DNA of 64,000 bases from Ottelia alismoides (GCA_037367405.1 JAZKJV010011598.1:62001-126000); one strand, 5' to 3'; positions 48,847 through 59,239 are shown, counted from the stretch's first letter. Program-made: numbers and translations. The notes: generated from the letters alone by a model not told the origin.

Positions 48847-50426
48847 ATTACATAAGAAATGACGACGTATAATCCAGAGTGTCGGTCATGGTGAGCCTTA
48901 CACCTGATCGTGTGAGGGCACGGTGACCCTCAACTGGGCGGATGAAAGGAAGTCCAGTTCAGGCAGCGGCCGCTTAGTGCGTGGGTCTAGGATCCCAGTC
49001 TTTTTCACGTTTTTACGCGAGCTCGCATTGTTTTTATGCCTTGTTGGGATCCCGACTTTTGACCAGCTCCGCTGACCCCTCTGTTTTAAGATACCAATGC
49101 GGGGGATCCTCAATTTTTAGTTTTTCGTACGAGCTCGTTTGCCTGTTACCGGTCGGGCTGGTTTTTAGAGTGACTTTTCCGGAGAGTCTCTCTCACCCGC
49201 CTTTGGGGCGTAGTTTTGGAGTAGACCTTTCCCTGTATTGGACCGCACATCAAATTAGAGGGCTAGATGGAGGAGCCTCTTAGGAGGCTACCTCACCGTT
49301 TGAGTTTTAATTACTTTTTTGCCAATAGGTTTGGCAATGTTACATCTGAAATCATCCGGGGTTACATTTGGGGGAGTTTTAGTTGAACTCAGAGAGAAGT
49401 ATTATAGATCATGTCTAAAGAGAGGAAGTTGAGTGTAAGTTGTTTTGACTAGAGTTGACTATAATTAAGTTAAGTGGACGTGATAAGAACTTAGTTATGA
49501 TACATTATACAACACTGCATGCCTACGAAGGCACCCCAACCCTAAGGCACTGTTCATGCCTTAGAGTCATAGTGTGAGGTCACACACCGACCAAGACCAC
49601 AGACTATCTATTTAACTTAAGAATTTGAGTAAAATCAAGAGTCGTTCAAAACCTAAATCTTCCTCACTATACAAATCCATATTTAAGAATTCTAAATAAT
49701 AAGGCATTAATAGTTATATGTATAAATATACACATGAATCATCAACTATTACATGAATATATATATAATGTTATAAGGCAATTGGGGAAATTATTACACA
49801 TGCCATTAACTACTATATAATAATGTGACATATGGGAGGTAATGGGAAAAACTTGAAGCATCCATCACAGTAGTATGAAAACTTCTTTTTCAAACAATTA
49901 GTTGTAAGTTTTAATTGTTATGCATTTCTACTTGTTTCTTTTGTATCCATATTAAATTCCTGCTTATTTTAAAATGAAATATGGGTGTACCAACGCTCGT
50001 TGATACATCTTCTTCCCACCATATTTTGGCAGGCAAGAAGCCTGCAGCACAGTAGCAGGTTGATGACCTCTGGTGATCGTGTATATACCCGACGGTATGG
50101 TTTCTTTTGGCTCAGTTTCTTTTGTTGTAATTTTTGGTTCTATTATAATATAAAATGCCTTTCTTTCTCTTCTAAATATGTTGGGATATATGAATGTACT
50201 ATCAGCTCTCATGTACATGTTGTAAATTTCATGAAAGATAGTGAAATGAAAGTTTGGCGGCATTTGTCTTTGTTGAATCTGTGGTAATGAATGTGATTTG
50301 AATGTCATATGCAAAAGCAAAACAACGCCAAAAATTTTCTCCGATTTTCAATACTTTGTACGATCACATGCGAATGTAATAGTGCGAACGTGTGTAAACG
50401 GTTACCCGGATCTGAAGGGCGCCACA

Positions 50427-51540
50427 TAAAAAAATGTGTTTCTTTATGGAGATTTTTGAGGATTGCGTTTATATGTAGCAACCACAAGGATTCAAGCTTC
50501 AAGGGATGTGTTAAAAGCAATGTTCAGAAATCAGTTGCACAGACGCATATGTGGCCGCATATATCCGTGCATCATGCAGACCTACTGATTTTATGAGTTG
50601 TTGCATTATGCACCCAAAGCACATATGCAACATGCATATGCCTCGCATATCATGCATATGCCCCACATACTGCTCCAACAGCTTGGTGGCTCAGCCTCTA
50701 GCAGCTCCAACTTTCCTATCCACCCATTCTAGTGTTTACCTCCTTAACTCTGCCTCTTCCTCCATTTAGTTGTAAGAATATGCAATGTATTTGTATACAA
50801 TTGTAATACATTATTCAATTATGTATATGCAATGTTTGCTCATGTATTGTGTTCATGGGAATATCCATGTATTGTTTAATATTTTAATATATGTCGATAG
50901 AGGTTTTCCTTGTGTATTGCAAATCTGCATGTATGTCTTTGTTATTATGAATAATTTAATATGTAAAGTTTTTATAATGAAATATTTTTTATGATTAAAT
51001 GCTAGGCATTAATGGCATGTAATCAACCATTTAATATGAATTGTTTTTATTGGATTTTCTTTAACTCCACTATGATACATAAATTAGTTAATAATATTAT
51101 ATATAGATATTTATTTATTTTTAAATTAAAAATAGAAAAATGCATAAAATCACATATACCCTACATACGTCGCAACATAACGTTGAAGCTTATTTAGTAT
51201 TTGGTAACATGTCCGAATGCATATGCATACCGCTTTCCTGAACATTGGTTAGAAAGTCTGCTTACTGAATAAGGCTATATCTGGACTTAAGCAGAACCTA
51301 AAATCCCCATTGACAAACTATCAACGATACTAGAGTCGGGGAATCGTCTGATCATCCCCAAATCAATTGTATCTTAGACTAGTGGGAGAACATGTAGAGA
51401 TAGTTGTTATGCAAGTATATGCCAATGACAATGAGAGATGACGAGCAAGTGATTAGAGAAATAAAAAAGAAGTTAGTTGATCAACTTCATAATAAAGGAT
51501 ATGGGGTCATTGAAATACCTACTCGAGCTAAAGGCAATAC
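50427..51540. other. Flank between chromovirus and hAT-2, no recognised gene
   Basis: This is AT-rich sequence. On the plus strand a short frame at 51404-51540 (includes VIREIKKKLVDQLHNKGYG) is open up to the hAT-2 insertion and would stop two codons after it if the element were removed. It has the look of a coding exon end or a decayed element, but I recognise no family. A series of ATGCATATG motifs occurs at 50610-50665. Confidence 0.35.
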
Positions 51541-52074
51541 CATGGTTATTAAGGCGGCAAGACGACAAGGCGTTCATCCTGGGCGCCTGGGCGCCTAGGC
51601 GCGCTTAGACGCGCCTAGGCGTCTAACAAAATGTGACCTATATCGCATTTGAGACATGCGACATATAATTATTTAAAGCAAATGGATGTCGCATGTCTCA
51701 AATGCGACATCATTTTTTATCTTTTTAAGCGCATGTCGCATTTTGGAGATGCACCATCAATTAATATATTTTTTTAAGAAAAAATACAGGTTGTATTGGA
51801 TTTATTTTTCTATCAAGACCTTTTGTATTTATAAATACATAGTAACTAGAATGTTAGAGTAATAAATATCATTTAACCAAACATTAGTGATTAATCACAA
51901 GAATGAAGAATCACAACACATAAATGAATCCGAACATAGATAATTAAACAAGCTATGTTTGGCATACAAACTTTTGGCAAAAAAGGTGGAAAATGTACTA
52001 AAAATGCAGACAAATTGCTTGGCATAACACAACATTTTAAAGACTGAAAGACAATAATCCAATACAGCAATGCT

Positions 52075-54797
52075 TCAATCATCATCATCACACAGGTTAG
52101 TTTCTTCTTCATGTTCTTCATCTTGCTCTTGGCCATCATCATTTAGATCTATCCAATCATCTTCCTCGTCTTCTTCCTCCTCACCGTCTGGAACATGAGG
52201 AGGTACATATTGTCGCCTAATAACATGTGCACGACGAGTACCACGACGACCACGGCCACGAAGACCACCACGTGCTGAAGTGCTTGGTTGTGCTTGGGGT
52301 TGACTCCTTCTAGGACGAGAACCATCATATGCTTGAGAAGCACATAATGCTTCATCAATGACCCTCAGTGTAAGCCCCGGTACAACCTCTGGTTCCACGT
52401 AAAGACCTGTCATCCATTCACTTGACCAATCAAACTCTGAAAGAGCAATTGGATCAAAATCTTTTGTTAAATTCCCGAGCCTCCTATTTTTGAATCTCTC
52501 CTCAAGTTGCTTGTTGTATTGGATGTAAACAAGCTTGGAAAGTCTATCAACCTCCAACTTATTCCTCCTCTTTGTGTGGATCTGCACATTTATTCAAGTA
52601 TTATGTAAATTTACAAGTATAAAGTTGGCATTTATATTTGTAAATTTATAAGTGTTTTTTGATACATACAAAGTCAAAAGCACTCCAATTGCGTTCACAT
52701 GAGGAAGATGTGCGACATAATCTCAAAATACGCTTTGCCACCCGCTTCATAGCGGGGGTGAGACTTCCATAAATATCCCACCATTCCACTACACAATAAG
52801 TCTACAATGTAAACACATGTTGCCATTAAATCATTCAATATAAATAATAAAATGTAACTTACATGGTGGTTTTTTTCCCTTTGTCTAATAGCAATTGCCC
52901 TGCCAAACATACCACGAGCTCCTTTGTAGACATCCATTTCAGAGCATATCACGTCTTGTTGATCGGGATCATCAACCATCCTCTCAAGGCAAAATATGAA
53001 ATCACTTTCATACCTTCCCATCAATGTCTCATTGTTGTCCTTCACTTTATATTAAAATGCAGGATTCAAGAAACATCATGCACCATACAAAGGACGAGCC
53101 ATCTGATTATCCTAGCGAGAATCAATAATTTGTAGAATAGGCATGTAATCTGTTTCCTTCCTGCTAAAGTTTTCAATAATCATTTCCTTTGCAGTGTCAA
53201 AAGCCCTAGCAATGTATCCCACGGGCGGCTTCTCGTCAGCATCCACTAAACACAGCACAGTAACGATGGGTTGCACAACTCTAAGATAATCTTCATTTTT
53301 TTCCCAAAAAGCATTCGCCATCACAGTTTCATAGACATATTTCCCATCCCGTGTCTTCGACCAAGAACTAGTGTTCCACACCTCAGAAATAAACAAAGAC
53401 GCCAAAGCTTTCCTTTGCTTGAGCAAACTAGTAAGGGTCAAGTAGTTGGTAGCAAAGCGGGTAACTCCGCTTCTAGACAGCTCTTGGTGATCCTCACTGA
53501 ATTGTAGAAACGCATCATGCAACCGAATATGCTGGTAAATATAAGTTGTTACTTTTCTGGCCCTCTTGATAACTCCTGCAAAATTCTGTAACTTGGAAAT
53601 ATCCTCAAGCATCAGATCCAAGCAGTGTGCAGCACATGGAGTCCAAAAGAGGTTTTTCCTCTTCTCCATCAATAACTTTCCTGCTAAAACGAAATTGCTT
53701 GCATTGTCGGTGACAACTTGTACAACATTCTCCTCACCCACCATCTCCATAGCCTCGTCTATCAAATTGAACACATACTCCCCGGTGTGTACATCGGATG
53801 TTGCATTCTTTGCATAAATAAAAAATGACCCTTCTGGAGAATTAACAAGGAAGTTAATCAGACTTCGTTGTCGTTTATCAGTCTATGCATCACACATAAT
53901 CATGTATCCATATGTCCTCCAATGGTTTTCATGCTTCACCTGCAAATCTTTGGTCCTTGCATATAATCTTTCAAGTAGGGGCTTTCGCAATTGGTGATAA
54001 GATGGAGGAATAAATCCTCTCCCAGCTTGGACAATAGCCTCCACTGCCACCTCAAAAGCTTCTCGTTGTGCAACATTAAAAGGGATGCCACCTGTATAGA
54101 ATAGCTCAGCTATAGCATCATATGCCCCCTGTGTAGCATCCTTTTTTAAAGCAAACTCAATTGTAGTTTGTTGTGCTTCACCACGAGCCCTTGCTGCCTT
54201 CCTTTGTGCCACAACCTCCCATGGGCTAGCAGAAGTAAACGAGTCCATAGTACCCTTGCCATGGGGATCCTTCCGTACAGGTGGCCTATTTGCAGAATAT
54301 GAACCAGAACCAGATTTAACATTTTTACCTGTTGTAGCCGTAGGATGTGAGTCATCCAAGATGACTACATGTTCACAATGATCACCATCATCTGCATCAG
54401 GAATGTTTGAATCAGCTCCACTATATCTGTAATCAACGACTATCTTCTTCTTCTTGTTACGATTTTTGAAGTCGGCCATCTCTTTCTTAATCTCCACAGT
54501 TGCTTTTGGACACATAGATACATCTCGATAACCACCAATCAAGTGTTCTTTCTGCCTTTTGATTCCACCATTAGTAATGTGGCCGCACAATGCACATTGC
54601 ACCTTATTCTTGTCTAGTGTATTCGGCCAAAAAGAGTACTTCCAACCGGGATCCTTCGACGCCGCTTTCAAGCATGGATCATTCATCTTGTCGGTGAAGC
54701 GGGGATCAATTTCTCCAGGCCTTTGCACAGTAGATGGGGTTGGTGTAGTAGTGGGATTAGGAATGGCATCCCCATCCAAGGATTCCATTGAAGTCAT
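52075..54797 (-). pseudogene. hAT-2 transposase gene with Trp-to-stop lesions
   Basis: The start at 54797 (MTSMESLDGDA) follows a minisatellite leader. The BED finger CALCGHITNGGIKRQKEH is near residue 50, and the DUF659 motif MIMCDA is followed by TAG at 53883 where relatives have Trp. The same frame then continues through VVTDNASNFVLAGK, WTPCAAHCLDLML and FATNYLTLTSLLKQ to a second TAG at 53112 (IIDSR-stop-DNQM, again a Trp position) and on to 52860. After an intron starting GTAAGTTACA (about 52860) comes an exon with EWWDIYG and SSCERNWSAFDF (about 52793-52675), then 52587-52075, the rest of the hATC region plus an acidic tail ending CDDDD. Exon edges for the last two are approximate. Confidence 0.9.
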
Positions 54798-54809
54798 TCT
54801 ACAATGGGA

Positions 54810-55050
54810 GAGCAAGAGAACGCAGGGAGGCTGCTGGAGGAGGAGGGAGGCCACTGGAGGAGGTAGGGAGGTCGCCGGAGGAGGAGGGAGGCCGCTGGAG
54901 GAGGTAGGGAGGCCGCTGGAGGAGGAAGGAGGCCGCTGGAGGAAGAGGGCGTCCGTTGGAGGAGGTAGGGACTCGGGAGGACGTCGGAGGAGGATGGAGT
55001 CCGACAGAGGAGGAGGGAGCCCGCTGGAGAAGGTAGGGAGGCGGCTGCGG
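54810..55050 (-). repeat. Minisatellite in the hAT-2 transposase leader
   Basis: Imperfect units of about 30 bp (GGAGGCCGCTGGAGGAGGTA and variants) repeat roughly eight times. They encode Leu-Pro-Pro-Ser runs if translated, but start choice at 54797 makes them untranslated. Confidence 0.85.
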
Positions 55051-55402
55051 AGGAGACATGGACGATGCAAGGTGTTTCTCTGCTAAACAGGGTAATGAGG
55101 GTCGGGTCGAATGCGGTTGGGTAATACATGGTCGAACGGGTATATCGCATTTCCAATATGCGACATGTATATCGCAATTTGAAAATGTGTTATGTATATC
55201 GCATTTTGAAAATGCGATATATGTGTAATACGCATAAAAAAAAGTCGCCTAGGCGGCACCCAGGCGCGCCTTGACGCCCAGGCGACCCAAGGCGTGCGCC
55301 ATTTTTTATGAAAGCAAGGCGTGCTTTCTAGGCGCATGGCTTGGGGCGCCTGGGCGCCTAGGCGGCCGCCTAGGCGCGCGCCTTAACAACACTGGGCAAT
55401 AC

Positions 55403-55534
55403 ATAACCACAAAGGACTTTTGTTGTCTCAAAATAAAGTATGTAACTTATCTTTTACAAAAGGTTGTCATCTTAGTTGCAAAACTGACTCCGATTCCTAT
55501 GGATCCAAAGGCTCGATTCTATGGTGACTAATTA
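55403..55534. other. Spacer between hAT-2 and the non-autonomous LTR element
   Basis: These 132 bases are host or older repeat sequence hit by two independent insertions. No feature is recognised. Confidence 0.5.
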
Positions 55535-56036
55535 TGATGCAGCGTGATCAAGGGCCAAATTTATTTAATTAATTAGTCATCAATTTTAATTACGTTTTTA
55601 GTGGTCGTAATGGTCTAATTAAATAATTGAGATCGCCTGTGATCTCAACATTTATTTCGTAGATTTTAATTGTAATTTTGGTCAATTAATTAGTTAGAGT
55701 CTAATTAGAGTAATTAGAGGTCAATTTGAATTTGTCAGAGTCCAATTAGGATAAGTTTGTTGTCAATTTTATTGGTTTACTATTTTTGTAATGTCATCCC
55801 TCCTATATAAAGGGATGAGGGTCCAGTATGTTAGTGAGTAAAGTGATAATTAAAGTTGAGATTTTTATCTCTCTCCCTTCTCCTCTCCCTCTCTCCTCCC
55901 GCGATCTCCGCGTTCTACTTCTTCAATCCCTCGTTACCACGAGATTTCTTCTTCTCAACCTCTCCTTTTCTCCACCGATATTCCACTGCCAAATTAATTT
56001 ATTTTTTATCGTCGACGCCGGAACCTGTTTGCATCA
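55535..56036 (+). repeat. 5' LTR of the 2.4-kb element
   Basis: The first part is AT-rich. A TATA box CTATATAAAGGG at about 55803 is followed by a pyrimidine-rich transcript leader (TCTCTCTCCCTTCTCC). It ends CCTGTTTGCATCA. Confidence 0.95.
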
Positions 56037-56050
56037 ATTGGTATCAGAGC
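56037..56050 (+). promoter_or_regulatory. Primer binding site of the 2.4-kb element
   Basis: ATTGGTATCAGAGC abuts the LTR and runs straight into the ATG of ORF1 at 56051, leaving no leader between PBS and coding start. Confidence 0.9.
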
Positions 56051-57043
56051 ATGGCCTACAGATCGTCCTCAAGATCTAACGATCCGTCCCGGCGCTCGCA
56101 CCGACACCATCGTTCATCCGAACAAACACGACGAGCCATCTCAACCATCGACACCTCCTTCAAAGAGGCGGAGCACATGGTACGTGATTTGCAGAACAAC
56201 TTTCAATCCATGTGTCGGGACCTAATGGCCTACTTTGAGGCCTACCGCGACGCCCAATCGAGGCCTCCACCCGTCGAAGCCGCTGCCGTCGGTCTTGATG
56301 AAGAAAAACTCACCGTAAAGGAGGAATCGGTCGCTGTCCAGGAGATTCCAGATCTGAATCTATCGTCGGAATCGACTCCGCTTCACCCGCCAACCATCCC
56401 GCCACCACCCCAGCCCTCCCAGGTAACGCCCCTACCCTCCCCAACCCTCGCGACCGTCATTCCTCCCCTAACCGCCCCGCCATCCGCGCCCAGCGCCCCG
56501 TTCGCCACCCCCAACCTACCGCCTTACCCTCCCGCCGCCTCTATGCGCACTCGCCTCCCACCTCACCCCCTTTCGCACCCGTGTCTCCGCCTTCTCCTTC
56601 CTCGCCAGCCACCTTCCCCTCCGCCCCTCGCGATCCACCGGCTCCCCCGCCTCCCGATCCTTTCCCCAGCACCCTGTGCCCTTCCCCGCGAACCCCGCCT
56701 CCCTGCAACTGCGCCACCTTGCGCGGCTGCCGCCCCCGCCCGAACGCCAGAACCGTACCAGCCCTCGTCCCCCAGAAGGCGCCGCTCCAGCCAACGCCAC
56801 CAAATCGCCGCCGCCGCCAACGTGTCAGAGATGCCTTGCCGCCCTCCCGCGCATAAAAAAAGGGCCCCAACCCTAACAGGACCGAGATTGACAGGACTCA
56901 AATCCCTGGAAAAAGGGGATTGGAGAATAAGTGGGAAGATTTGCAAAGTAAAACCCCCTAAAACTCCTATTTGCAGAAAGGCCAAGGGCAATAGGAATGT
57001 GAGGAAAAATGAAGGGGTGCGAAAATTGCACCCACACCCCTGA
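56051..57043 (+). CDS. ORF1 of the 2.4-kb element, gag-like position, unrecognised product
   Basis: From ATG 56051 there are 330 codons. The N-terminus is Ser/Arg/His-rich (MAYRSSSRSNDPSRRSHRHH), followed by a helix-prone segment (AISTIDTSFKEAEHMVRDLQ to about residue 75), an acidic linker, a very Pro-rich region (residues 110-250) and a Lys/Arg-rich C-terminus ending HPHP. There is no CCHC knuckle and no enzyme domain. The frame is also open upstream into the LTR to 55856, but the PBS-adjacent ATG is the natural start. Position and basic ends suggest an RNA-binding gag-like protein, or a captured host fragment; I do not recognise it. Several overlapping ORFs on both strands come from the GC-rich middle. 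Confidence 0.6.
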   Translation: MAYRSSSRSNDPSRRSHRHHRSSEQTRRAISTIDTSFKEAEHMVRDLQNNFQSMCRDLMAYFEAYRDAQSRPPPVEAAAVGLDEEKLTVKEESVAVQEIPDLNLSSESTPLHPPTIPPPPQPSQVTPLPSPTLATVIPPLTAPPSAPSAPFATPNLPPYPPAASMRTRLPPHPLSHPCLRLLLPRQPPSPPPLAIHRLPRLPILSPAPCALPREPRLPATAPPCAAAAPARTPEPYQPSSPRRRRSSQRHQIAAAANVSEMPCRPPAHKKRAPTLTGPRLTGLKSLEKGDWRISGKICKVKPPKTPICRKAKGNRNVRKNEGVRKLHPHP

Positions 57044-57130
57044 CGGCCAAAATATTTAAGAAAAGAGGCTGGAAATCAGAGATTTGGGGATCCTCCTTGG
57101 CCCAATAGGACTAGGGCCGTGGGCTTTCCC

Positions 57131-57138
57131 TATAAAAG
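57131..57138 (+). promoter_or_regulatory. Internal TATA box in the 2.4-kb element
   Basis: CCCTATAAAAGGACCCC lies 72 bases upstream of the ATG at 57203, the spacing of a plant core promoter with a short 5' UTR. It is separate from the LTR TATA box. Confidence 0.6.
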
Positions 57139-57202
57139 GACCCCATGGCTTCATTCCTTAGCCACATCCCCTCTTTTCCTCTCCTTGTGTCATTGCTTCA
57201 CT

Positions 57203-57451
57203 ATGGATTCTCCAAGGGCCATAGTCTCCATGCCGCATCAATTTTTTGAGCATCACGGGAAGGAGTCAACCATCAAGACGACGCTGTCGTTCGCGCCGCA
57301 CATGTTCTTCAACCACGACGGCCACATCATCCCCGCCCGCGTATGGATTCCGCCATTCGCTCCACATCAGTTCTTCCCGAAGACGACGGAATGCGCCGAA
57401 TCATCCTCCAAGCCTGCAGATCCCGCAATTCGTCAGGAGCCGAATTTTTAA
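57203..57451 (+). CDS. ORF2 of the 2.4-kb element with PHQFF-type repeats, unrecognised
   Basis: Eighty-two codons start MDSPRAIVSMPHQFFEH and stop at 57449-57451, just before the polypurine tract. Three copies of a PH(Q/M)FF motif (MPHQFFEH, APHMFFNHDG, APHQFFPKT) recur at intervals of about 20-26 residues, and the C-terminus is acidic/polar. No signal peptide or known domain is seen. The internal TATA box suggests its own transcript. It could be an acquired host exon or an accessory retrotransposon ORF; confidence that it is a real gene is moderate. Confidence 0.5.
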   Translation: MDSPRAIVSMPHQFFEHHGKESTIKTTLSFAPHMFFNHDGHIIPARVWIPPFAPHQFFPKTTECAESSSKPADPAIRQEPNF

Positions 57452-57464
57452 AGCGGTGGAGAGT

Positions 57465-57967
57465 TGATGCAGCGCGATCTAGGGCCAAATTTATTTAATT
57501 AATTAGTCGTCAATTTTAATTACGTTTTTAGTGGTCGTAATGGTCTAATTAAATAATTGAGATCGCCTGTGATCTCAACGTTTATTTCGTATATTTTAAT
57601 TGTAATTTTGGTCAATTAATTAGTTAGAGTCTAATTAGAGTAATTAGAGGTCAATTTGAATTTGTCAGAGTCCAATTAGGATAAGTTTGTTGTCAATTTT
57701 ATTGGTTTACTATTTTTGTAATGGCATCCCTCCTATATAAAGGGATGAGGGTCCTGTATGTTAGTGAGTAAAGTGATAATTAAAGTTGAGATTTTTATCT
57801 ATCTCCCTTCTCCTCTCCCTCTCTCCTCCCGCGATCTCCGCGTTCTACTTCTTCAATCCCTCATTACCGACGAGATTTCTTCTTCTCAACCTCTCCTTTT
57901 CTCCACCGATATTCCACCGCCAAATTAATTTATTTTTTATCGTCGACGTCGGAACCTGTTTGCATCA
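57465..57967 (+). repeat. 3' LTR of the 2.4-kb element
   Basis: The LTR starts TGATGCAGCGCGATC and ends TTTGCATCA. It is colinear with the 5' LTR throughout and retains the CTATATAAAGGG TATA box. Confidence 0.95.
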
Positions 57968-58235
57968 AATTAGGAAACTCCTCTATCTTTCTATCATTGA
58001 CATTACATCTCCCCCATAGTTGGAAAACTTGAAACCTCATGAGTAGACTACACAAACCCAATGAGATCTACCATGAAGGTTTTAAGGTATATGAATGTTG
58101 ATTCCTAAAAAAGTTTTTAGGTATATTATTTACACCGCTATTATCACTAGATATTATATCATATTGCGATGTGGATTATGAAAGATGTCTTGGAGAGATG
58201 AAGTCCACCACTACTTTATGCATCTATTTTAGGGG
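57968..58235. other. Short spacer, no gene seen
   Basis: No ORF or repeat boundary was recognised apart from the AATTA duplication at its start. Confidence 0.4.
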
Positions 58236-58985
58236 TGTTAAAGTTATGTTTTATGTTCTGTAACTCTTAGGGGTACTGAAGGTTCCAGAAAGCGGTAGTC
58301 GGTACTCGGTCGGCAGGGACACTGACTAAGGATTAATCGGCACTCGGACGACTAATCGGATTTAGGTGGCCATTAATCAATTTTAATTTTTTTTAATTAT
58401 TTTAAATATATAAATCAATTTTTATAAACATGTTCTTATGTATTTACATTGATTTGTACATTTTTTATACTATCATAATGAAATAAAAGAAGTATTGTCT
58501 TTAAAAATAACATTAAGGATACTAAAAAAAGTTCACTTTAAAAAATCGAAAACTGAAAAAAAAATAAAAAACCTCTATGTAAAAGTCGACCGACAAGTCG
58601 GCCCGATTAGTCGGGTTAACCGACTAACGGCCAACTAGGCCTAGTCGAGCCGGCTATTCCCCCACCCTCCCCCCCATCCCCGACTCGACTAGTCGACCGA
58701 CTTTTACAACAGTAGGGGTACTTAAGTATTTTTCCTCGTGTACTCTTTAGGATTTCCTCTCTATATAAGAGACCATAACCCTATGGAATATACAACAACT
58801 CATTCTCTTTTCTCCACAAGGTATCAGAGCAACGATCCTACACAGGAGTTCTGACCTAAAATCCCAACCGCCACCTTCAAGCATCGCAAGAGCCTACGCA
58901 GAACCTCTTCCATGACCAAGGGCCCCACACAAGGCCCTCCCATGATCAGCAAATCTTTAAGAGGCGACTGCCTCATTTGCTCGAG
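58236..58985 (+). mobile_element. Copia-5: truncated short-LTR copia (5' LTR, PBS and part of leader)
   Basis: The LTR starts TGTTAAAGTTATG at 58236 and ends CTCCACA at 58818, followed by the PBS AGGTATCAGAGCAACG. Net LTR length without the insertion at 58278-58714 is about 138 bp, matching the family of copia-1 to -4. The TATATAAGAGACC core is present. Leader sequence is lost within about 170 bp after the PBS and no gag follows. Confidence 0.75.
58278..58714. mobile_element. 437-bp non-autonomous insertion in the copia-5 LTR
   Basis: GGGGTACT occurs at 58270-58277 and 58715-58722 (TAGGGGTACT if two more shared bases are counted), an 8-10 bp duplication fitting hAT or a related superfamily. 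Removing the insert yields a continuous LTR of normal length. Both ends are rich in GTCGGTCGACTAG-type motifs, e.g. AGTCGACCGACAAGTCGG near 58583. Terminal inverted repeats are weak (TACTGAAGG versus TACTGTTGT), so superfamily assignment is tentative. Confidence 0.65.
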
Positions 58986-59239
58986 GCGGTCCTCGAGGCA
59001 TTTTTTTGTTTTCAAATTATTTTTTTATAAAACATTTGTCCTATTGGCAATTTCTATGTTTATAAAAGTCTAGTTGTTTAGGATATAATTATACAAGATG
59101 AATGCATAAATTTGACCGCTTTCATGTTCATATTTACCATTAAACATCTCCAATCATGTCAAAAAAACTCTTAAATTATACCCTTAAACATATGAATCCG
59201 CGAATATCATTGAAAACATTATCCGTAAACTTCTTTTTA
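58986..59239. other. AT-rich spacer
   Basis: No gene or repeat family was recognised. Confidence 0.4.

Larger units (their letters stand above)
25835..50426 (+). mobile_element. Ty3/gypsy chromovirus (Del/Tekay-like), expanded by nested insertions
   Basis: The element is bounded by an exact TAAAA duplication (25830-25834 and 50427-50431). The LTRs start TATAACATCCGG (5') and TGTAACATCTGG (3') and both end GGCGCCACA. Internal order is PBS, gag, protease, RT, RNase H, integrase, chromodomain, the Ty3/gypsy order. LTRs of about 2.9 kb (3' LTR minus its copia) and a C-terminal chromodomain point to the Del/Tekay clade (inference). The total span is 24.6 kb because the 5' LTR contains a foreign LTR with a hAT inside and the 3' LTR contains copia-3. 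Confidence 0.92.
42034..50426 (+). repeat. 3' LTR of the chromovirus, interrupted by copia-3
   Basis: The LTR pieces are 42034-43375 and 48847-50426, about 2.9 kb net. A GC-rich segment at 42296-42572, including a 16-bp perfect stem at 42320-42364, has no match in the 5' LTR. The final 390 bp match 36351-36742 closely. Confidence 0.88.
51541..55394 (-). mobile_element. hAT-2: 3.9-kb hAT transposon
   Basis: Exact duplications GGCAATAC (51533-51540 and 55395-55402) flank terminal repeats CATGGTTATTAAGGCGG and CAGTGTTGTTAAGGCGC, 12-13 of 17 matching. Subterminal regions are dense in GCGCCTAGGCG-type palindromes and in ATATCGCATTT / AAATGCGATAT inverted motifs (a stem at 51642-51708 and several at 55137-55215). 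A BED/DUF659/hATC transposase gene lies on the minus strand. It is distinct from hAT-1 in TIR, motifs and size. Confidence 0.93.
55535..57967 (+). mobile_element. Complete 2.4-kb non-autonomous LTR retrotransposon with two ORFs
   Basis: AATTA duplications (55530-55534 and 57968-57972) flank LTRs of 502 and 503 bp (about 11 substitutions and one indel apart by eye, near 98% identity). LTR ends are TGATGCA...TGCATCA, a 7-bp inverted repeat. A tRNA-Met-type PBS follows the 5' LTR and a purine-rich AAAGCGGTGGAGAG precedes the 3' LTR. The 1.43-kb interior lacks protease, RT, RNase H and integrase, so it must use enzymes in trans. It fits the TRIM/LARD/SMART class in size but has unusual coding content. 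Confidence 0.95.

Noticed and set aside
51642..51708. Regularly spaced CGCATTT motifs considered as a CRISPR-like array
   Set aside because: The motifs are inverted subterminal repeats of a hAT transposon in plant DNA; no constant repeat-spacer structure and no cas genes.
54559..55086. Plus-strand ORF of 175 codons, Gly/Arg-rich
   Set aside because: Antisense of the hAT-2 transposase start and its minisatellite leader.
56516..56991. Minus-strand ORFs of 95-142 codons
   Set aside because: They are antisense shadows of the proline-rich ORF1 of the 2.4-kb LTR element, with Gly/Arg-rich composition and no context.
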